The translations under genes and the position numbers were made by a program. From Agarophyton chilense (taxonomy: Eukaryota > Rhodophyta > Florideophyceae > Gracilariales > Gracilariaceae): 64,000 bases of DNA. Under the pieces are notes generated by a model. It did not search any database. It saw only the letters and a program-made list of their open reading frames with translations, and had not been told where the DNA came from. Location of the stretch: positions 32,746-96,745 of the forward strand of contig JARGXX010000019.1 of NCBI GenBank assembly GCA_030374765.1, read 5' to 3'. Below are positions 28,675-38,909 of the stretch, piece by piece; within the stretch, counting starts at the first letter, position 1; every line of letters starts with the position of its first letter.

Positions 28675-31314
28675 CTACACAATAAAGATTGATTGATCAG
28701 CTATGACAACTACATCTCGTTCTTGCAGCTTATTCAACGCTTGTAGCACAGCCTCCTCGGATAAAGGGCCTCCATGCTCATTGGAACTTAACAAACTGAT
28801 TAACAAGGATAGCTTCACGGTGCTATCACGTCCTCGAAGCTTATTCAAACCATTCTTTACCCGCTCAACATCATCCACTGCCCGATTAGCTCTTTCGTCA
28901 TCGATTTGCGAGCCGCCTTCTGCCTCGGCTGATTCAGGTAGACTTGAGCCAGTCCCTCCTCCTTGTCTACGCGAACTGCCGCTGGGAGCTGCACTTTGTC
29001 GTCGCTGTTGCTGTCGCTGAGTACGACTACTCGGGGCTGGTGTGACTTCATCCTCCTCTTCTTCGGGATTAGTTTCTTCTACCTCTGGATTCTCGATTGT
29101 ATCACTTCTATCGATTGCACTTCCTTTCCTGTTGTTTTCGTCATCTGAGTCATCTGAGTCACCACTGTCAGACTCGTCCTGTCCATTGACGCCCTTCGAG
29201 CGCCTTGATCTCTGACTGCGACGGAAGACCCGCTCCGATTTATCTGGCTCAGCTTGATTAAATAGGGCGAAGCGGAGAACCTCTGCAGCAGCTCTGACAT
29301 CTTCGGTTCCCACCTTCGATTTCTCAAGGCGTAATTTTGCATGTGCCGTTGCCAACCGGATAAGTGTCTCAAGGCTTCGAGCGGTGATATGTTGAGTCTT
29401 CGAGTATTCATCTTGTCGAAGAGACTGGTACATTTTCGCGATCAATTCAGCGGCTGCTTCCGTCAGCACAGGATTCATTCGATGTTTAACGTAGCTAATG
29501 TAAAGCTTAAGGAACTTCGAAGACAAAATCCTATTCTCACTTCTATTAGCCTGCCTTCTTGACCTCCTTCTACCAGATGAGGTGTATAACATAGATGCTG
29601 CAGATTCGTAGACCGGTGTAGGTCCCGTGCTGTGATCGGTGACATTAGCACCAGTATTGCGTCCTCGAACGGGTCCATCGATAACATCGTCCAAAGTCTC
29701 GGTTGCCCTTCTGAAACGATGACCACGAAGAACATGATCAGCAATCTGACGGTCTCTTTCCTTATCGGTGACGTCTAGTACAATAAATAGGAGATCAAAA
29801 CGGGACAGTAGAGAATCAGGAAGTGCAATATTTTCGTTCGGCATGCGAGTTTTGTCATAAGAGCCATAAACAGGATTTGCAGCAGCCACAACTGAACATC
29901 TTGCGTTTAAACTTGCGTGGATGCCAGCTTTAGCGATGGTTACAGTTTGCTGTTCCATAACTTCGTGAATAGCAACACGATCCTCGTCCGACATCTTGTC
30001 AAACTCATCAATGCATACGACTCCACGATCGGCCAAAACCATCGCTCCAGCTTCTAGATGACGATCGCCCGTGTCCTTATCGGTGGTAACAGCTGCCGTG
30101 AGACCAACTCCAGAAGATCCTCTTCCTGTCGTAGACACCGCAAGGGGTGCAGTGTTCATGATGAAGCGGAGCAATTGAGATTTCGCTGTGGAGGGGTCGC
30201 CTACCATTAGAATATTAAGATCTCCACGCAAATGAGTTCCGTTATCCAAATTTCGCTCTTTCCCGCCAATAAGTAGAAGGAGCAAAGCCTTCTTGATATA
30301 GTCGTGCCCACAAATGCTCGGTGCTATGGATCTCGACATTCTGTTTAGAACACTGCCTTTCCTAGCATAGTCACGAAAATTCCGGATATCTTCTTCATCG
30401 ATGGAAGCGTCAACAGTGACTCTTCCCTCAGCCCCGGACAAAAGCGTGATATGGTTTGCTACAACAAACGTGGAAAACAAACCACTGGACCCTGCAGCCA
30501 CTGCGCCTCCTACAGCACGGAAGATACCAGAAATACTGACACGGTCACCAGGCTTGCATACATCACATAAGTCTCCTTCGATAAGAACGTCAACGCTTCT
30601 CGGGAGCTGACCAGGAGGACTCTTTTCCGGTAGTTCTTGTATGGTGATTCTCTGCGAGTCTCTATACCAGCATTTTCCGAACTCAGTCTCCAGCGGATTA
30701 CCTTCCTCGTCTTTCGTTGGGTACGAACTACCAGGCATGCCAGCATTTTGAGTAAATACAGCTAAAGAGCTCACACTAGCATTGTCCCGGTAAGTCTTCT
30801 CGTGGAATTTCTTGGTAATCGGACAGTAGTGTACAGAGAGTACAAGTCTGGGACGGACAACAGAAGCTCGGGTAACAATTCCTTCCACATTTACAACGCC
30901 ACCGACAAGATTGGCTTTCAGACCTCTGGGAGACACCCTCCGAGAACCGAAGGCACCATCAAGTCCGATTCGGTACTCAGCCAATTTGCGTTTGTCCAGA
31001 GTCAGCTCCTGGCGGATACCAGTTACAAGGTCTTGCATGGCCCGTTCAAAAACGGGGAGGAGTTCTACTGGTTTGACTAGCAGCTGGGTAGTGAGTTCAG
31101 GATCAAAGTCTCTCAAATCATCGATGGAGACGATAAGTCGTTTTGGCATTTGGTCCATTCGAAGTGTCTCCTGATCTGGTGGCTGAACCATTTCCTTGAT
31201 ACGGTTCGAGAGGATTCCATGGCCGTTATCTGCATCAAGAAAATCGGTAAAGCGACGCATAAGCTCAGCTTGTCGGTTGCCGACTGGTGTAGTTGGGTCT
31301 ATTCCGGTAGCCAT
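28675..31314 (-). CDS. MCM3: Replicative helicase subunit MCM3
   Basis: Subunit of the MCM2-7 helicase that unwinds DNA at replication forks. From the ATG at 31314 it has 879 residues. The N-terminal part ends with the MCM3-specific stretch RITIQELPEKSPPGQLPRSV. The AAA+ core has Walker A GDPSTAKS (372-379), Walker B CIDEFDKM (434-441) and the arginine-finger SRFDLLF (504-510). A long acidic, Ser/Asp/Glu and Gln/Arg linker follows (about 690-800), then a C-terminal winged helix ending ERDVVVIADQSIFIV. The frame is open upstream to 31509 but that part does not resemble MCM3. Divergent from MCMBP, whose product binds MCM3. E2F-like sites lie in the shared promoter region. Confidence 0.97.
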   Translation of the reverse strand: MATGIDPTTPVGNRQAELMRRFTDFLDADNGHGILSNRIKEMVQPPDQETLRMDQMPKRLIVSIDDLRDFDPELTTQLLVKPVELLPVFERAMQDLVTGIRQELTLDKRKLAEYRIGLDGAFGSRRVSPRGLKANLVGGVVNVEGIVTRASVVRPRLVLSVHYCPITKKFHEKTYRDNASVSSLAVFTQNAGMPGSSYPTKDEEGNPLETEFGKCWYRDSQRITIQELPEKSPPGQLPRSVDVLIEGDLCDVCKPGDRVSISGIFRAVGGAVAAGSSGLFSTFVVANHITLLSGAEGRVTVDASIDEEDIRNFRDYARKGSVLNRMSRSIAPSICGHDYIKKALLLLLIGGKERNLDNGTHLRGDLNILMVGDPSTAKSQLLRFIMNTAPLAVSTTGRGSSGVGLTAAVTTDKDTGDRHLEAGAMVLADRGVVCIDEFDKMSDEDRVAIHEVMEQQTVTIAKAGIHASLNARCSVVAAANPVYGSYDKTRMPNENIALPDSLLSRFDLLFIVLDVTDKERDRQIADHVLRGHRFRRATETLDDVIDGPVRGRNTGANVTDHSTGPTPVYESAASMLYTSSGRRRSRRQANRSENRILSSKFLKLYISYVKHRMNPVLTEAAAELIAKMYQSLRQDEYSKTQHITARSLETLIRLATAHAKLRLEKSKVGTEDVRAAAEVLRFALFNQAEPDKSERVFRRSQRSRRSKGVNGQDESDSGDSDDSDDENNRKGSAIDRSDTIENPEVEETNPEEEEDEVTPAPSSRTQRQQQRRQSAAPSGSSRRQGGGTGSSLPESAEAEGGSQIDDERANRAVDDVERVKNGLNKLRGRDSTVKLSLLISLLSSNEHGGPLSEEAVLQALNKLQERDVVVIADQSIFIV

Positions 31315-31500
31315 GATGCCTTCTTGAAAGAGAGTGAAGAGACGCAAGATGAAAATTGCAGGGGTAGCTACCAGCAAGCCTGATGTTTTTCTACGAAGAG
31401 AACTTGGTGTTAAGGCAGTCGTTCCATAGCTTTGACAGTATGTGCAGTGGCGGGAGATTTTCATGCAGAAGGCATCCGTATTAGTATGTGAAATCATCGT

Positions 31501-31514
31501 TCCCGCCAAATTGG
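31501..31514. promoter_or_regulatory. E2F-like site 1 between MCM3 and MCMBP
   Basis: TCCCGCCAAATTGG; with the preceding T the reverse strand reads TTTGGCGGGAA, matching the E2F consensus TTTSSCGS. It lies 187 bp upstream of the MCM3 ATG. A near copy lies 83 bp away. Confidence 0.55.
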
Positions 31515-31583
31515 AACATTATTACGCCAATGATATAGCGCCACGTTGTCTTCTTGAAAAAAAAAGCCTAGTAGGAAAGATGG

Positions 31584-31597
31584 TCCCGCCAATTTGG
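31584..31597. promoter_or_regulatory. E2F-like site 2 between MCM3 and MCMBP
   Basis: TCCCGCCAATTTGG differs from site 1 at one of 14 positions. Its reverse strand has ATTGGCGGGA, one mismatch from the E2F consensus. It lies about 285 bp upstream of the MCMBP ATG. Confidence 0.5.
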
Positions 31598-31881
31598 TAG
31601 TAGCACCTACCCTATGGCCCGAAAAACACGATTTCTCAATCTGCTCCGAAAAGCATGTTTTACTTCCGTTACTGCGAAGGTTGTGTCCAAAGCCGTTCAT
31701 CTTGGTTATATACGGAGGGCCTCAAGCACCCGTACACACACAGTGTTCATCCCCCCGCATTGTAGAACGTGCATTTCGGCTTCCTCACCCAGCTCGCAAT
31801 CGCTCCGAGAAGTCGACTATCTCCGTCGAAACGTTCAAGCTCCTCTTGAGTGTTCGAACCATTAGGACCACTTGCTCTGCA

Positions 31882-33633
31882 ATGGTTGGCATAACCACCA
31901 ATTTCACCAAGGAGCCCGTTGTATCCGCGCATACTCTCATCAACCAACCGGGCACTTTGGTCGATAGTGTTCTATCTACCCTAATACCCCCCCCGTTGAA
32001 GCTTATCCCGTATGTTGACGACCCCCGTGCAAAGGTAGGAACTTGGGTGCGTTTCGATGCATTGGTCCAAGATATCTGGGATTCTGAACTCTTCGTCAAA
32101 TCTTCGCCGGAAGGGCACTCTGGTTTACTGGTTGAGAATGCTGCAGCATCCGACCACCCGGCTGCTGAGTTATGTGAGAGACTACCAGTGTATCTTGTTT
32201 CGCTTCCAGGTCAGACGAGGTGGACTAAACCGGACCCGTTTCTCTCACTTTCACTGCCTCGAGTTTCCAACAGAATCGGAGGCCAAAAGCGACTTCGTGA
32301 AGCCGACGAACCAATGTGCGACGCGATTCTGGAGGAAAGCCATTCTGCGCCATCCACCATCTCCACGTCATATCCAGAGATGCAGGTAAACTCCAAGAGA
32401 CCATGTACTAACGGTGTTTCAGAAGTTCCAGCACTGCCATGTATAGGTCTTAATTTGCCAGTTTCCAATCAGCCTGGCGCGATCGCGATCGTTGCGAAAT
32501 TATATGACGCCGATAAAGCTCGCGACTTGAAGATTAATACTATGGTGCAAGTTGTCGGTGTGCTACAGAACGGATTGGAATTTGCATTGAATGGTAGTAT
32601 GGATCAGAATGACCCGCTTCAGGCCGAAGTTATAGCCCGCAACCCTGGGAATGTGAAACGTTTACACGTCGTTCAATGGAGGGAGATGGAGCCCTGGGAG
32701 CTCAACCCCTTAACAAAGACGCTCGGTACTAAAGGAATTATCGAAGCGAAGAAAGAAGCCAAGAGTATGGCTGGTGGTCTTCGAGAACTGCTAGTGCGTT
32801 ATTTATCCTCTGCTCTCTACAATGATTCGCTTGCCGCCGAGTACTTGCTGATGTGCCTTTTGTCCAGACCAATACGTACAAATGGTGGGAATGTCCTCGG
32901 CAAACTATCGATCAATTTAGTGCTACCGAATGACTCTTCGCTCGAAGTGAGCGAAGAACTCACCAAAGCTATTAGACATCTATGCCCAACCGTAGTAGAT
33001 ATTGACGTGAACATTTCGTCCTTGAACGCGACAGAGGTGTACCCACGAAAAGATTACGACATGAACAGGTTGAAAGCCGGTGCCCTGCAGATGGCTGCGG
33101 GAACCTGCCTCATTGGTAATGAAAGCAAGATGACAAATGGTGAATTGGCCGAGAGAGGGGTGAAGAATATAAGGGCTTTGAGTTCTGTGTCACAGAGATG
33201 CAGTATGCCCATTGATTTCATGTACTATGAATCTGAGGTTGGTGTCGATTGCTGTACCGTCCTGGTGTCGAAAGGTGGAAAATCAATCGTTTCAGCCGAT
33301 GTGATCGTCCGAGTAAAGCCGAACCTCGGTCTTGAGTGTCAAGGATTCAGGGCATACTCTCCAGACTTGATAAGAAAGCTTAGACTTGCAGTGGCACTCT
33401 TTGCTGAAGATGGTGAGTTCGATATCTCCCTAGAAGCAACTAGAGACGTGGAAAAGGTTTACGTTGAGGCCAGACGACGAGGCGAGGCCAAAGATGGTCA
33501 AGAAACTCTGCAAAAGTGGTTGAGCGTAGCAAGATGCTGCGCTCGAACATTCGGAGAGAATTCGCTGAGCATTGACAGATGGCGGTATGCTGTGAATCTG
33601 GAGCGTCGACGGGAACAACGTGAGAGATGCTAG
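31882..33633 (+). CDS. MCMBP: MCM complex-binding protein (MCMBP / ETG1)
   Basis: Chaperone-like partner of MCM proteins, needed for MCM2-7 assembly and turnover, and in plants known as ETG1. 583 residues from the ATG at 31882. Conserved parts: an N-terminal OB-like segment with GTWVRFDALVQDIWDSELFV; PVYLVSLPGQTRWTK; a central CLVKVY-equivalent, AIVAKLYDADKARDLKINTM; then LVRYLSSALYNDSLAAEYLL, LGKLSINLVLPN, and the C-terminal PRKDYDMNRLKAGALQMAAG and IDFMYYESEVGVDCCTVLVS. Together these follow the order of the animal and plant proteins. The frame extends upstream to 31594 without similarity. Divergent from MCM3. No intron is needed. Confidence 0.95.
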   Translation: MVGITTNFTKEPVVSAHTLINQPGTLVDSVLSTLIPPPLKLIPYVDDPRAKVGTWVRFDALVQDIWDSELFVKSSPEGHSGLLVENAAASDHPAAELCERLPVYLVSLPGQTRWTKPDPFLSLSLPRVSNRIGGQKRLREADEPMCDAILEESHSAPSTISTSYPEMQVNSKRPCTNGVSEVPALPCIGLNLPVSNQPGAIAIVAKLYDADKARDLKINTMVQVVGVLQNGLEFALNGSMDQNDPLQAEVIARNPGNVKRLHVVQWREMEPWELNPLTKTLGTKGIIEAKKEAKSMAGGLRELLVRYLSSALYNDSLAAEYLLMCLLSRPIRTNGGNVLGKLSINLVLPNDSSLEVSEELTKAIRHLCPTVVDIDVNISSLNATEVYPRKDYDMNRLKAGALQMAAGTCLIGNESKMTNGELAERGVKNIRALSSVSQRCSMPIDFMYYESEVGVDCCTVLVSKGGKSIVSADVIVRVKPNLGLECQGFRAYSPDLIRKLRLAVALFAEDGEFDISLEATRDVEKVYVEARRRGEAKDGQETLQKWLSVARCCARTFGENSLSIDRWRYAVNLERRREQRERC

Positions 33634-34178
33634 TCCACCCTGTACGAGAATTAGTCTCACTCATGAACCCAGATAAAAGTAAGGAGATACATATGTGAAG
33701 AATAATCCTTACAAGTTTGCACAGGATCGAAATCCAGTTCTCGCACTGTAACTTCAGATGTATGGCGCACCTGCGTTGTAGAAGAACTTAAAGGAGATCA
33801 AACAGCTCTACAATTGTAGAAGTCATTTTGATATCTTTCTTTTTCTTTTGTCCGTCGTCCTCTTGGATCTGAATTCGTTTTTGAGTCCTTTTTCTTCAAG
33901 AGAAAGTGCAAGCGCAATATCAAACAAGAGAAAACATTCACAATGGACCAGAGCTTGCCGAGAACGAAGAATATCGATGGCCCAGGAGTTCATGTTGCTT
34001 TCTTTGATCCATGGGGCTAAGTCAGACGAAGTTGCAGATCAGCACTGTAAGCAGGAGCATGTCACAACAAGGAAACCGTACATTCAACCAATCAAACCGA
34101 TCCAGAGCTTCCGATGTGCGTCGCACAAGGTCTAAGGACCGATGTGACCTGCTCATTTGAGCTCAACCGACGTCGACC
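33634..34178. other. Intergenic region MCMBP to LeuRS
   Basis: 545 bp, same-strand genes on both sides. A frame at 33848-34135 is short and featureless. No element recognised. Confidence 0.5.
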
Positions 34179-37100
34179 ATGATGCAATGGAGAACACGAG
34201 CATGCGCCACATCTGGCTCGTTCAGCCTTAGAGTCGAGCTACATTTTTCTTCCAAAAAACCACTAAGTCTTCAACGAATTGCCTGTACATTCATGCGTCC
34301 TGAAAATCGAACAGGGTTCGTTACCCCAACCGTATGGAGCTACAGATGGGCATCTAGAGAAACTGGCTCATCAGCACTTGAATCCGCGATAAGGAGGTCT
34401 GCATTCACCCAATCGCGTACATTCAGACCACGATCTCTGTATTTCTCACCTGAACGCTGTGCTTTAGTCCGTTGGCGTGCCTCGTCCAATGCAGTACCGT
34501 CCTCTTCATCTCCGTCTAACCCCCCTGAGCCCTTCGTAGGGTATGATTTCCGTTCTTTTGAGCCGAAGTGGCAAGCAATATGGGCGGAACGTGGGGACTA
34601 TTCAGTCCCCAACGCCCCCAAACTGGACATGTCGAAGCCCAAGTACTATGTACTGGACATGTTTCCGTATCCTTCCGGCACCGGGTTGCATGTCGGTCAT
34701 CCAGAAGGCTACACAGCAACTGATATTCTTGCCCGTTTCAAACGAAAACAGGGCTACAATGTTCTCCATCCGATGGGGTGGGATTCATTCGGATTGCCAG
34801 CTGAACAATATGCGCTCACAACCGGAACACACCCAGCCATAACAACCGAGAAGAACATCGGGCGATTTAGGCAACAGCTTCAATCTCTTGGATTCAGCTA
34901 CGACTGGAGTCGTGAAGTGAGGACCACAGATCCAAAATATTACAAATGGACGCAGTGGATCTTTTTAAAGCTTTGGGAAAAGGGCCTGGCGTACCAAGAC
35001 AACAAGCCTGTAAATTGGTGTCCGGCGTTGGGTACTGTACTCGCGAACGAAGAAGTCATCGATGGTCTGTCCGAAAGAGGAAACCATCCCGTGGAGAGAC
35101 GACAAATGAAGCAATGGGTCCTCAAAATCACGGAATATGCGGATCGTCTTCTTGAAGATTTGGATTCGCTTGATTGGCCAGAGAATGTTAAGGAAATGCA
35201 ACGAAATTGGATCGGAAAAAGCACCGGAGTTGAACTTACATTTAAAGTCGTGAATCCCGAACTCCCAGACATTAGGCGAAAAATAATGGTGTACACCACA
35301 AGACCAGAAACAATCTGTGGTGTTTCTTACGTCGTCGTTGCACCTGAGTGGAATGGACTCGAAGAGCTTGTATCCACTGCACAGCGAACACAGGTTGAAG
35401 ACTACGTCGAAAGAGCAAAGCGCAAAAGTGATCGTGAGCGAACAGGGGAGAGCCATTTCAAAGAAAAGACGGGTGTTTGGACTGGATGCTATGCAACGAA
35501 TCCAATCAATGGAGAAGATGTACAAGTATGGGTTGGAGACTATGTGCTTGGAGGATATGGCACCGGGGCGGTAATGGCTGTTCCGGCTCATGACTCAAGA
35601 GATTATGAGTTTGCGAAAACGTTCTCGCTGCCTTTGAAACAGGTGATTGAAGGGGATATATCTCAAACTGCTTTCACCGGAGATGGCAATATTATAAGTT
35701 GGGGGAACGCAATCGGGATTGATTTAGATGGCGTAAAATCTTCTGAAGCAAAGGAACGTTTAATTCAACATCTCGAGGAAAAAAAACTTGGGAAGAAACA
35801 AGTCAATTACAAACTAAGGGATTGGCTGTTCTCAAGACAGCGTTATTGGGGTGAACCTTTCCCGATAATTTTTGTCAACGGAGAGGCAAAAGGCGTTGAT
35901 GAGTCCGAACTACCTGTGACGCTTCCAGACGTCAATTCATACACCCCGTCAGGCAACGGTGAATCTCCTCTGGCAGTTGTCGATGATTGGGTGAATACCG
36001 TGGACAAGAAATCCGGGGCAACGGCCGTTCGGGAAACAAACACAATGCCACAATGGGCTGGTTCTTGTTGGTACTACCTCCGATATATAGATCCCGATAA
36101 CCCTGGTGCGCCAGTGGATCCGAAATTGGAACGATATTGGATGCCGGTCGACATGTACGTTGGAGGTGCAGAGCACGCTGTTTTGCATCTTTTGTACGCT
36201 CGATTTTGGCATAAAGTCCTCTATGATATTGGCGTGGTGTCGACAAAAGAGCCATTTCAGCGACTCGTGAATCAAGGTATGATTTTAGGGGAACTGGAAC
36301 ATACTGGATATAAGACCAAAGTGGGGGATTGGGTGTCGGCAAAGTTCGTTGATCCTGCTGGGAACTTTCATTTTAAGACGAAAGAGAGCCTTGATCCAGT
36401 GAAGGTAGCCTCTGAAGACTTGGAAAAGAAAGGAGAACATATGGTACTCAAGCAGAATTCTTCTATTCGAGTCTTATCTCGAGCTCATAAAATGTCCAAA
36501 AGCAGGGGTAACGTCGTAAATCCTGATTCAATCATTCATGCATTTGGTGCAGATGCCCTAAGGTGTTATCTCATGTTCATGGGCCCACTTGAACAGGTGA
36601 AACCGTGGGGGACCAAAGGTGTACAGGGGATGTCAAGGTTCCTAGCCCGGGCCTGGAGGCTGTTGATCGAACCGGAAACCAATAAGGTATGCGACGCAAT
36701 TGATAAAAATCAACCAACATTAGAACAACTTAAAGTTCTGCATCAGACAATCAAGAGGGTGACAGAGGATACAGAAGAGTTAAGGTTCAACACTGCTATT
36801 GCAGCCATGATGGAATTCGTCAACGCCGCCACAAAGTGGGTGTCAAGACCAAGGGATATTATGATCCCGTTCATCTCAATGCTTTCGGTATACGCGCCCC
36901 ATATCGCGGAAGAGATGTGGGAGAGAATTGGAGAACGAAGTATACTGTCTCACGCAGAGTGGCCTTTGTACAATGAAGAGTATGATATAGTAGAAAAGAA
37001 AACTATCGTCGTTCAGGTAAATGGAAAAGTAAGAAGCCGAATTGAAGTCCCATCCTCCGCATCAAAGGACTTCATCCTGGATACAGCAATGGACGTAAAG

Positions 37101-37187
37101 CAGGTGCAAAAACATCTAAAAGGATTGACTGTAAGAAAACAAATTTATGTTCCTGATAAGCTTGTAAATCTTGTTGCTTCAAGATAA
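34179..37187 (+). CDS. LARS2: Leucyl-tRNA synthetase, bacterial/organellar type
   Basis: Charges tRNA-Leu, most likely in mitochondria and/or plastids. 1,002 residues from the ATG at 34179. About 120 residues of presequence are rich in Arg, Ser and Thr with few acids, then the catalytic domain begins ([14 protein letters not shown]). The HIGH motif is HVGH (171-174) in [17 protein letters not shown]. The CP1 editing domain has [12 protein letters not shown] and the [12 protein letters not shown] loop that marks bacterial LeuRS. KMSKS is intact (771-775). An anticodon-binding domain follows and the C-terminal domain ends [12 protein letters not shown] and a short tail. Bacterial-type editing-domain placement and the presequence make an organellar enzyme the best reading; dual targeting is possible. 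Confidence 0.95.
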   Translation: MMQWRTRACATSGSFSLRVELHFSSKKPLSLQRIACTFMRPENRTGFVTPTVWSYRWASRETGSSALESAIRRSAFTQSRTFRPRSLYFSPERCALVRWRASSNAVPSSSSPSNPPEPFVGYDFRSFEPKWQAIWAERGDYSVPNAPKLDMSKPKYYVLDMFPYPSGTGLHVGHPEGYTATDILARFKRKQGYNVLHPMGWDSFGLPAEQYALTTGTHPAITTEKNIGRFRQQLQSLGFSYDWSREVRTTDPKYYKWTQWIFLKLWEKGLAYQDNKPVNWCPALGTVLANEEVIDGLSERGNHPVERRQMKQWVLKITEYADRLLEDLDSLDWPENVKEMQRNWIGKSTGVELTFKVVNPELPDIRRKIMVYTTRPETICGVSYVVVAPEWNGLEELVSTAQRTQVEDYVERAKRKSDRERTGESHFKEKTGVWTGCYATNPINGEDVQVWVGDYVLGGYGTGAVMAVPAHDSRDYEFAKTFSLPLKQVIEGDISQTAFTGDGNIISWGNAIGIDLDGVKSSEAKERLIQHLEEKKLGKKQVNYKLRDWLFSRQRYWGEPFPIIFVNGEAKGVDESELPVTLPDVNSYTPSGNGESPLAVVDDWVNTVDKKSGATAVRETNTMPQWAGSCWYYLRYIDPDNPGAPVDPKLERYWMPVDMYVGGAEHAVLHLLYARFWHKVLYDIGVVSTKEPFQRLVNQGMILGELEHTGYKTKVGDWVSAKFVDPAGNFHFKTKESLDPVKVASEDLEKKGEHMVLKQNSSIRVLSRAHKMSKSRGNVVNPDSIIHAFGADALRCYLMFMGPLEQVKPWGTKGVQGMSRFLARAWRLLIEPETNKVCDAIDKNQPTLEQLKVLHQTIKRVTEDTEELRFNTAIAAMMEFVNAATKWVSRPRDIMIPFISMLSVYAPHIAEEMWERIGERSILSHAEWPLYNEEYDIVEKKTIVVQVNGKVRSRIEVPSSASKDFILDTAMDVKQVQKHLKGLTVRKQIYVPDKLVNLVASR

Positions 37188-37807
37188 ATCGTTGCGTATA
37201 CACGGACATCGACGAAAAATAAATTTCATACGCAGAACGGATACTTTCAGCTTCCCAAGTGCAATAGAAAGCAACCTCGTAGACCTCATCTGGGTAAATT
37301 CATTCATTCCACGGCCCCTCGCTAAGCTACTTGAGTGCCTCGATGCGTCTCGAAACTGACTCGTTTCCAACGCAAATCTCAAAACAGCAGCTCTATTGTA
37401 CAAGTTGTGAATGAGAATTACTCGATACAAGCAGTCGCTGAACGGGTACTGTTACGAAGAGTCGCCATTCCAGGAGCTCAAAATAAATTCGTAAGCTTGA
37501 AAGAGGGTAAGAATGCCATGCACAACTGTGTCACACATCGTAACCGGTTCAATGCGACCTCACTGGCTCTCCGCCTTCACTTACGGGAGCAATCTCCGTG
37601 GGTACTTCATAAAAATAAGGGGCTCAATCCATTCGATTTGCCGCATTCATGTCTACGGATACATGAGATCACTGACAGTTCTCGCCCACCATTTGGTGAT
37701 TGCAGACAGTCTGGAGTTGCGTTGTTTCGACGAAGTCATATGATTCATAATTACGGCGCACTATGTTGATAAGTTCGGATATCCTTGCTTGCAAGGCGTT
37801 GACCCCT
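37188..37807. other. Convergent intergenic region LeuRS / PSF3
   Basis: 620 bp between two 3' ends. Several 60-140-codon frames overlap here but none has recognisable sequence. Confidence 0.5.
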
Positions 37808-38467
37808 CTAACTTGTTCTTGGACGGGTCGATGGTGATATTGGACTGCCGAGTTCTTCCCGTGGTCTCTTGCCAAGTACAGAATCCAAGGCAGAAATTCT
37901 ATCACCACGCCGTTCCTTCCATCTTCTGGTAGCAACTGCCATTGCGTGTGCCTCTTGAAAAAGGTCACATTCCAGCCAGTCGAGCCCTCTCATCGCTTGC
38001 GCCCCTCTATCACCCGAGAAGGCTGCAGAGTCTGTAATTCCCCAGCAACGGGCCGCGAATGCTCGGGCGAGAGCTCCTGGTAATGCAACATCGACAACTA
38101 ATTTCGCGAGGCGAACACCCAAAGCGAAGTACGTGCCGCACTTCGCTGCGAGATTCACTGAACATGTGTCAACGCGAAGGGATTGCATGGCTTGCTTCCC
38201 ATAGCATCTTGGAAGCTCGATGTTTACAAAGTTACGGGATATAAGAGACTCAGCGAGCCAGAAAGGCAGTGCTACTCGCATACCTTTCGGCATATCCTTG
38301 TCAATGTTGGGATTATCCTCCAATTCTTCTGGGGCTCGATGAGAGGCATTCCATTCCGTAACACCCATAGGATCAAGGTACCCGATGTTATACCCTTGAT
38401 GACGGAAAGTTGTGAAGATACGATGATCGCCTGCAAGAATATCATCGATTGAAAAGTAGTCCTCCAT
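37808..38467 (-). CDS. GINS3: GINS complex subunit PSF3
   Basis: Subunit of GINS, which joins Cdc45 and MCM2-7 to form the CMG replicative helicase. 219 residues from the ATG at 38467 (human 216). The N-terminal B-domain signature is YFSIDDILAGDHRI, then VALPFWLAESLISRNFVNIE and LPRCYG; the helical A domain contains LPGALARAFAARCWGITDSA and GLDWLECDLFQEAHAMAVAT, corresponding to the family's helix with the acidic LD..E..LF..G pattern. The C-terminal tail is Arg/Ser/Pro-rich. No intron. E2F-type sites lie 220-270 bp upstream. It is the fourth replisome-linked gene in this window. Confidence 0.9.
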   Translation of the reverse strand: MEDYFSIDDILAGDHRIFTTFRHQGYNIGYLDPMGVTEWNASHRAPEELEDNPNIDKDMPKGMRVALPFWLAESLISRNFVNIELPRCYGKQAMQSLRVDTCSVNLAAKCGTYFALGVRLAKLVVDVALPGALARAFAARCWGITDSAAFSGDRGAQAMRGLDWLECDLFQEAHAMAVATRRWKERRGDRISALDSVLGKRPREELGSPISPSTRPRTS

Positions 38468-38690
38468 GCCGCAATACGATTGAGGTTGGGAGAACAGGAG
38501 TGGGTTCACCACAAACCGCTTTCGAATAGGTCCGAAATTAAAGTAAGGAGCTGAAAAAATGAGGAGCTGAGAGAGACGGGCTGGGTTGACTGGCTGAGGG
38601 GGTCACACTCGAGGTCGTGTAGTGGATATAAAAAGGATGAGGAACGGGGTGGCACTTTGGATTTTCGGATGCCTTGGTATTTCGCACGCG

Positions 38691-38698
38691 GCGCCAAA
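38691..38698 (-). promoter_or_regulatory. E2F-type site 1 upstream of PSF3
   Basis: GCGCCAAA; on the gene strand TTTGGCGC, an exact TTTSSCGC match, 224 bp upstream of the PSF3 ATG. Confidence 0.5.
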
Positions 38699-38729
38699 AC
38701 ACTGCGCGCCATTTTGGTGCATTTGAATT

Positions 38730-38737
38730 TTTGGCGC
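38730..38737 (+). promoter_or_regulatory. E2F-type site 2 upstream of PSF3
   Basis: TTTGGCGC within TTTTTGGCGCGCC, exact consensus match, in opposite orientation to site 1 and about 263 bp upstream of the PSF3 ATG. Confidence 0.5.
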
Positions 38738-38909
38738 GCCTGCCTGTCTGCACAATGAGGAAACACGCTGTACATATGCTCGAACTCGCAAACCGGTGAC
38801 ACATATCGGGCCCAGTACTTTCGGGTAGTAGTGAACCCCAGAAGGAATCCACCATCATATACACACTCAACAAGTTCTTCTGTAAAAAGGATATGCTAGA
38901 TAAGCGGTA

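Larger units (their letters stand above)
31315..31881. promoter_or_regulatory. Shared divergent promoter region MCM3 / MCMBP
   Basis: 567 bp between the two divergent ATGs. It holds two near-identical 14-mers, listed separately. Frames are open through much of it on both strands as extensions of the two genes, without conservation. A bidirectional promoter is likely but inferred. Confidence 0.6.
38468..38909. promoter_or_regulatory. PSF3 upstream region
   Basis: 442 bp between PSF3 and the 3' end of the Myb/SANT-like gene, all on the minus strand, so it should hold the PSF3 promoter. Two E2F-type sites are listed separately. Confidence 0.5.
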
